This document shows, in pieces, positions 15,126 through 20,051 of a stretch of 20,051 bases of DNA. Numbering within the stretch: position 1 is the stretch's first letter; every line of letters starts with the position of its first letter. Position numbers and translations under genes: made by a program. This stretch comes from Spirochaetota bacterium (GTDB lineage: Bacteria; Spirochaetota; B62-G9): the NCBI GenBank assembly GCA_026990615.1, contig JALXDB010000228.1, positions 1-20,051 on the forward strand. The letters are read 5' to 3'. A model generated the notes under the pieces. The model saw nothing but the letters and a program-made list of their open reading frames with translations. It ran no database searches and was not told the DNA's origin.

Positions 15126-15863
15126 TTACAGCAATATGAGCTGAACAACGATACCGAATGTAAGATATGGTATCATTGGAAACTTGTGTTCTCTTTTCAC
15201 AATTCCCGTAATCATTAAAAATATTCCTGCAAAGATTCCCGCCGTTGCTGAAACGATCATTATCGTAATTACCTCCCTGTATCCAAAAAAAAGGGAAAAG
15301 GCAGGTATTATAAGGAGATCTCCGGCACCCATTGGTATCCTTTTTTTTATTGCGTAAACTATAAGAAAACTCACCATAACAATAGTAATTCCAGAAATTA
15401 ACCCGAAAAAGTAGTGTTTGGGAACAAATGTAAGGTGTCCTGTAAAAGAGAGAACTGTATTTACAGCACTTCCGATGTACAGAGCCGCAATATCGTACAT
15501 TGAGATGGTGCCTATATCTATATCCAGCAAAGAGAGGTAGGCCATTACAGTTACAAGATATGCATAAAGGGCTATTTCATACAGATTTTTGTACTTTATG
15601 TATAAAAGCACATATATTACGGGGAGGAATAATTCATTTATGATATATTTTACAGGGATCCTGTTCCCGCAGTATCTGCATTTGCCTCTGAGAATAATCC
15701 AGCTTAAAACAGGTATTTTTTCATAGAATTTTAGCTTTGTGTGACAGTGGTCGCAGAATGATGGAGGAGTAACGATTGAAATTCCCCTCTGTGTTCTGTA
15801 TGCCAGTGTTTCGATAAAACTTGCAGCGATCATGCCTAATACAACAATAATTATTAGTTCCAT
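15126..15863 (-). CDS. gspO: Prepilin peptidase (type IV leader peptidase, A24 family)
   Basis: Inner-membrane aspartyl protease that removes the leader of type IV pilins and type II pseudopilins, and usually N-methylates the new N-terminus. It has 245 residues, slightly short of the typical 250-290. The bifunctional form's zinc motif is intact: C37/C40 (CDHC) and C62/C65 (CRYC). The catalytic aspartates are D114 (or D116) in LLDIDIG and D182 in the GxGD motif (MGAGDLLI). About seven to eight membrane spans are visible. The ATG lies four bases after the purQ stop with only a weak ribosome binding site, so translation is probably coupled to purQ. pilD is an equally valid name; the nearby gspC favours type II secretion, though one enzyme often serves both. 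Confidence 0.92.
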   Translation of the reverse strand: MELIIIVVLGMIAASFIETLAYRTQRGISIVTPPSFCDHCHTKLKFYEKIPVLSWIILRGKCRYCGNRIPVKYIINELFLPVIYVLLYIKYKNLYEIALYAYLVTVMAYLSLLDIDIGTISMYDIAALYIGSAVNTVLSFTGHLTFVPKHYFFGLISGITIVMVSFLIVYAIKKRIPMGAGDLLIIPAFSLFFGYREVITIMIVSATAGIFAGIFLMITGIVKREHKFPMIPYLTFGIVVQLILL

Positions 15864-15867
15864 AGGG

Positions 15868-16674
15868 TTACTTTAAATAGCTGAAGGCATTTTCAAATAT
15901 TTTAAATCCATCACCGTATTCCGATTCAGAGATTTTTTTACGTGTCCAGTCTGGATACTGATATAGCGAAACCGCGGCTTCAGGATGGGGCATTAGGCCG
16001 AATATCCTCCCCGTTGTGTCGGTTATCCCTGCTATTGAGTTTACAGAGCCGTTTGGATTATAGGGAAATCTTTCAGTCGGTGTACCGTTTTCATCTGCAT
16101 ATCTCAGAGATACATGTCCATCATCCTCTACCTTTTGCAGAATGTGTTCATTGAGCGGTACAAACCTGCCCTCTCCGTGCCTTACGGGTAGTCTTATAAG
16201 AGTGAGCCCCCGGGTGAAGACATTTGGAGACTTTTTTTCTACTTTGAGGTATACCCATCTATCGATGAAGTAGCCTGACATATTTGGAGCAAGGGTTGCC
16301 TGCTGTACTCCGTATCGGTTATTGCATGCCGGGATAACGCCCAATCTGACAAGTATCTGAAAGCCGTTACATATTCCGAGTATAAGTTTTCCTCGACGGT
16401 TAAATTCCATCAGTGTATCGTAGAGCCTTTTTCCGTCCTTTGAAATAGAGAATTTGATTTTTGCAGCAAATGCCACCCCGGAACCTAGGTCATCGCCGAA
16501 TGTGAATCCTCCGGGAAAGACAAGGAATCCAAAATCATTGAGCATCGAGGGGTTATCAAGTAGATCGTTGAGATGCACTCTTGATGAATCAAAACCAGCG
16601 AGTTCACATGCATATTTAGTTTCATAATCGCAGTTTATCCCGTAGCCTGTTAAAATCATAGCCTTTAAGCTCAA
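15868..16674 (-). CDS. purQ: FGAM synthase glutamine amidotransferase subunit PurQ
   Basis: Hydrolyses glutamine and passes ammonia to PurL for step four of purine synthesis (FGAR to FGAM). It is a class I amidotransferase of 268 residues. The catalytic triad is visible: nucleophile C102 in LGICNGFQ, and H230 and E232 in LMPHPEA. The oxyanion strand reads FPGGFTFGDDLGSG. It is longer than the 220-230 residues of Bacillus-type PurQ and resembles the amidotransferase domain of the large single-chain PurL. It starts 30 bases after purL and ends four bases before the prepilin peptidase. Confidence 0.95.
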   Translation of the reverse strand: MSLKAMILTGYGINCDYETKYACELAGFDSSRVHLNDLLDNPSMLNDFGFLVFPGGFTFGDDLGSGVAFAAKIKFSISKDGKRLYDTLMEFNRRGKLILGICNGFQILVRLGVIPACNNRYGVQQATLAPNMSGYFIDRWVYLKVEKKSPNVFTRGLTLIRLPVRHGEGRFVPLNEHILQKVEDDGHVSLRYADENGTPTERFPYNPNGSVNSIAGITDTTGRIFGLMPHPEAAVSLYQYPDWTRKKISESEYGDGFKIFENAFSYLK

Positions 16675-16704
16675 CTTTTCCTCCCGTAAAACAGATCTAC
16701 AATT

Positions 16705-19700
16705 TTACATCTGCATACCCAGTATTTCGTAAAGGGGCCTTCTGTATTTTATAGTAATATCTTTAACATCTATTTCCGCTATTCCTCGTCCGTCTATCCC
16801 GTTAATCTTTATTGAATCCCCGCCAACTCTGCCAATCCTGCTACAGGGGATATTGGACATAATTTCTTTTAACAGGGATTCATTTTCAGGCGCTACAGTA
16901 AAGAGTATTCTTCCCGCTGATTCTGAGAAGAGAATGATTTCGTCCTCTTTTAAGGTCTCTTTTGATGGCACATCCTTCAGCCATACTTCAGAACCTATTT
17001 TACCTGATATTGAAGATTCTGTAAGAGCTACCGCAAGTCCGCCCTCCGAAATATCGTGACCACTTTTTATAATTCCTGCTTTGACCGCTTCGAAATAGGC
17101 CCTGTACCAGTTTATGAAATCTTCCGGTTTTACCACGGGGACAGCGGCAGAACTTCCGCCAAATATCCTGTAAAACAGCGATTCCCCCATATGATTTTCT
17201 GTATAGCCCAGGATGTATATTGCATCACCCTCATCTTTAAAATCGGAAGTAACGGATTTTGATATATCCGGTACGATTCCTATAGAAGAAACAAGTATGG
17301 TGGGCAGTACGCTTATCTTATGTTTTCCTATCTTGTAGTCATTTTTCATGCTGTCCTTGCCCGAAATGAATGGTGTATTATATTTGGTTGCCGTATCGTA
17401 AAGTCCCTCTGCGGCTCTTACAAGCTGGGCAAGTTTGTACTTGCCATCCGGGGTCTTGTCCTCGTCGTACACAGGATCGGGCCAGCAAAAATTGTCAAGA
17501 AGAGCAATTCTTTCAGGGTCTGCCCCAACCGTTACAGCATTTCTGACAGCCTCGTCTACGGCGAGTGCTGCCATTCTGTATGTATCAACCCTGGAGATAA
17601 ACGGATTAATGCCTCCCGATAAAACGAATCCCCTCCGGTCACCGGGCACGGGAGATATTACCCCTCCATCTGAAGGGCCAACCTCTTCGCTTCCTATCAG
17701 GGGTTTTACAACTGTGGCTCCTCCCACTTCGTGATCGTAACGCCTTATTACAGGCTCTCTGCTACAGCTGTTCAGGTCTGTTACCACTCTTTCTATTATT
17801 TGCTCCATGCTTTTGCCGTTTAATTCGGGTCTGGTTTCATCTATATGCGGAGGAGTCCACTCAGCTTCAAGGTGCATTGGGATGTTTGAATGGAGGAATT
17901 CCAGTTTAAGGTAGCAAACGGTCTTACCCCTGTAGGTAACGTGAAAGTATCCCGTGTCAGTGAATTTTCCTATGGGTGTGGCAAGTACATCTCTCCTTCT
18001 GGCAAGCTCTAAGAACCTGTCAAGATTTTCCGGGGGTACTGCAAGGGTCATTCTTTCCTGGGCTTCAGATAGAAGAATTTCCCATGGATCGAGCCCTGGA
18101 TATTTAAGCGGAGCATGCTCCAGCTCGAGATATGCCCCGCCTGAAAGCAGGGCCATTTCTCCAACCGATGATGATAACCCTCCTGCTCCGTTGTCGGTAA
18201 TACCCCTGTAGAGCAACTGTTCCTCTGCTTCAAGCAGCATGTCAAGCATCTTTTTCTGGGTAATTGGATCGCCGATCTGAACAGCCTGAGAAGGCGAGGT
18301 CTCTTTTATCTCCTCGCTTGAAAAGGTGGCTCCGTGTATTCCATCTTTTCCTATTTTGCCTCCGACCATAACGATTATATCGCCCGGCAGGGCTTTTTTA
18401 ATATGGGTTGGAACGCCATCAATTTCTTTTGGCATTATTCCCACTGAACCGCAGTACACAAGGGGTTTACCGCTGTATGATGGATCAAATATTATTCCCC
18501 CGTTAACTGTCGGTATTCCGCATTTATTTCCACCATCTTCTATCCCTTTGATAACACCCTCCATTATTCTTTTGGGGTGCATCATCTTTAGCGGTAACTC
18601 ACCCCTGTGAAAGGGGTTTCCAAAGCAGAGGTAATCTGTATGCGCAATTATCCTTGCCCCAAGTCCGGTACCGGCCGGGTCCCTGTCGCATCCCACTATC
18701 CCTGTAATGGCTCCTCCATAGGGATCAAGAGCAGAGGGGGTGTTGTGGGTTTCAACTTTAAATGCAAGATTATAGTTTTCGTTGAATTCAATTACTCCGG
18801 CGTTGTCTTCAAATACGGAGACGAGCCACTTTTTATGTTTGGAGATCCGTTCGGTTGCGCCTTTTATATATGTTTTAAATATAGAATTGATCTCTTTGCG
18901 GGTTTTGCCGCTTTTGTATGTAATACGGGCGTTGAATATTTTATGCTTGCAGTGCTCTGATTGTGTTTGAGCGAAGGACTCCAGCTCTACATCGGTGGGA
19001 TCGGCGCTTATTCCTGCCTTTATTCTCTCTTTCCTTATTTCTGGGTCTTCGAAGTAGCTTCTGAAATATTTCATTTCATCAAGTGTAAGGGCAAGAACCC
19101 TGTCCTGTGAGAGTTTTAAGAGCTCTTCATCCGGGATGTTGAGGTTGAATATGGTAACCCTGGGTTCATATTCAGGATTGTAATGGCGTTCTTTTACAGG
19201 GAATCCTGATTTTTTTATAAAGTCATTGTGGCTTAGAATATCGATATCTTCTATTAGATCGTTGTAAAGAACCTCACTGCATATCTTTTCTACTTCGCCA
19301 GGTTTTAAGTTTGCATCTATCAGATACTGTGTAGATTTATAGACCCTGTAATCCTGGGTATTTTTGTTGCCGAAATGCCTGGCCAGAATTTGAAGAACCT
19401 GGGTTGCAGTATGTCCTACATTATCGGTTACTCCCTGCTTAAAGGACACTTCCACTGCCCAGTCGAATGGCTCAAGTTTTAGACCTGCGGGTTTGCCGAT
19501 TGCGTAGAATGAAAGCACGGGATCGCACAGAACATCTCTGGCAAATAGCTCTAATTCGTTCTGGTTAAGGTCGGAATATACCGTATAAACCGATACAAGT
19601 CTTACGTTTCTGATTTCATAACCCAGGGTTGTTGTTATCTCCCATTTGACATGTTTTGCAAATGGGTCATCGATTTCCGGCTTTACGGCTATTTCAATTC

Positions 19701-19713
19701 TGGTGTATTTCAT
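16705..19713 (-). CDS. purL: FGAM synthase synthetase subunit PurL (large type, without amidotransferase domain)
   Basis: Uses ATP and ammonia to turn FGAR into FGAM. It has 1002 residues, longer than small PurL (600-750) and shorter than the single-chain enzyme (about 1300); together with PurQ the sum is about 1270. Residues 1-80 and 85-165 look like two PurS-like halves. A linker follows with ESFAQTQSEHCKHKIF at 245-260, close to the E. coli large-type signature. Two ATP-binding AIR-synthase repeats come next, with KVETHNTPSALDPYGGA, DNGAGGLSSS, ISGKDSMKND and HDISEGGLA. The family HNHP is HNTP here. The ATG at 19713 has a modest site (AGGACAGAG) upstream. It leads a purL-purQ-prepilin peptidase operon on the minus strand. 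Confidence 0.95.
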   Translation of the reverse strand: MKYTRIEIAVKPEIDDPFAKHVKWEITTTLGYEIRNVRLVSVYTVYSDLNQNELELFARDVLCDPVLSFYAIGKPAGLKLEPFDWAVEVSFKQGVTDNVGHTATQVLQILARHFGNKNTQDYRVYKSTQYLIDANLKPGEVEKICSEVLYNDLIEDIDILSHNDFIKKSGFPVKERHYNPEYEPRVTIFNLNIPDEELLKLSQDRVLALTLDEMKYFRSYFEDPEIRKERIKAGISADPTDVELESFAQTQSEHCKHKIFNARITYKSGKTRKEINSIFKTYIKGATERISKHKKWLVSVFEDNAGVIEFNENYNLAFKVETHNTPSALDPYGGAITGIVGCDRDPAGTGLGARIIAHTDYLCFGNPFHRGELPLKMMHPKRIMEGVIKGIEDGGNKCGIPTVNGGIIFDPSYSGKPLVYCGSVGIMPKEIDGVPTHIKKALPGDIIVMVGGKIGKDGIHGATFSSEEIKETSPSQAVQIGDPITQKKMLDMLLEAEEQLLYRGITDNGAGGLSSSVGEMALLSGGAYLELEHAPLKYPGLDPWEILLSEAQERMTLAVPPENLDRFLELARRRDVLATPIGKFTDTGYFHVTYRGKTVCYLKLEFLHSNIPMHLEAEWTPPHIDETRPELNGKSMEQIIERVVTDLNSCSREPVIRRYDHEVGGATVVKPLIGSEEVGPSDGGVISPVPGDRRGFVLSGGINPFISRVDTYRMAALAVDEAVRNAVTVGADPERIALLDNFCWPDPVYDEDKTPDGKYKLAQLVRAAEGLYDTATKYNTPFISGKDSMKNDYKIGKHKISVLPTILVSSIGIVPDISKSVTSDFKDEGDAIYILGYTENHMGESLFYRIFGGSSAAVPVVKPEDFINWYRAYFEAVKAGIIKSGHDISEGGLAVALTESSISGKIGSEVWLKDVPSKETLKEDEIILFSESAGRILFTVAPENESLLKEIMSNIPCSRIGRVGGDSIKINGIDGRGIAEIDVKDITIKYRRPLYEILGMQM

Positions 19714-20051
19714 CGGCTCTGTCCTGTTGACTGATAATGATATAGATACTTTACATATTTAAATACACAAGTTTGAATACACAAAGTTAAGTAAAGTAAA
19801 GTTTAGCAAAATCCAATTTTCTTACTGTAATACGATAGTAGTTAAAGCATTTGATACTTTATCTGTTATAACCAGTATAACCGGATTTTATAGACACAAT
19901 TTTTTAATAGTGTCTGCATTGCAATTGTATAGCCCCTCAATTAATTTAATACAACTACAGCTAAGTTGTTCCTCATACACAATCTGATAAATTACAGGCA
20001 AAAATGGTCTGTACCCTATCCCGAGTACTGGTTTTTATATGTATAGTACCC
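19714..20051. other. 338-base region upstream of purL
   Basis: AT-rich with no credible ORF. It should contain the purL promoter, but I could not settle on one. A 9-bp direct repeat AATACACAA occurs at 19762-19770 and 19776-19784. A small inverted repeat AGACAC/GTGTCT lies at 19892-19915. No purine riboswitch was recognised. Confidence 0.5.
19762..19784. repeat. Direct repeat in the purL upstream region
   Basis: AATACACAA twice with a 14-bp period, about 50-70 bases upstream of the purL start. This could be a tandem operator on one and a half helical turns, or chance. Confidence 0.35.

Overview
The window looks like about 20 kb of AT-rich chromosome from a Gram-negative (diderm), probably free-living bacterium. 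The evidence for this is a type II secretion secretin, a signal-peptide beta-barrel protein ending in Phe, a lipoprotein, and an epimerase for meso-diaminopimelate. The large-type FGAM synthase split into PurL and PurQ, and the delta-type GspC, suggest a relative of Desulfobacterota, Deferribacterota or another deep diderm lineage. I cannot name the organism. All genes look intact except the first, which is cut by the window edge. I found no tRNA, rRNA, CRISPR array, insertion sequence or prophage.

Layout. (1) 1-5153, plus strand: gspD (5' end missing), gspE and gspF overlap as a type II secretion operon, followed by dapF. (2) 5595-8267, minus strand: a divergent SDF-family symporter, then a REC-GAF-GGDEF diguanylate cyclase 30 bases downstream. 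(3) 8347-8967, plus strand: a small unrecognised lipoprotein, whose promoter occupies the same 37 bp as the symporter promoter on the other strand. (4) 9009-9423: three palindromic repeat units of 103-113 bp, then a strong bidirectional terminator. (5) 9558-10720, minus strand: a beta-barrel outer-membrane protein behind a structured leader that carries a 41-codon upstream ORF with a near-perfect ribosome binding site. (6) 11165-13366, minus strand: a membrane hybrid histidine kinase with a TTG start. (7) 13902-19713, minus strand: purL, purQ, a prepilin peptidase and gspC.

How it fits together. GspC, GspD, GspE, GspF and the prepilin peptidase are parts of one secretion machine, but here they are split into two opposite-strand blocks about 9 kb apart, the second attached to purine genes. 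Two signalling proteins (the cyclase and the hybrid kinase) and three cell-envelope proteins lie between the blocks. The most unusual items are the OMP leader and its small ORF, a transporter that has lost its family's substrate and sodium motifs, and the palindromic repeat cluster. Nothing here is clearly a new defence or mobile system.
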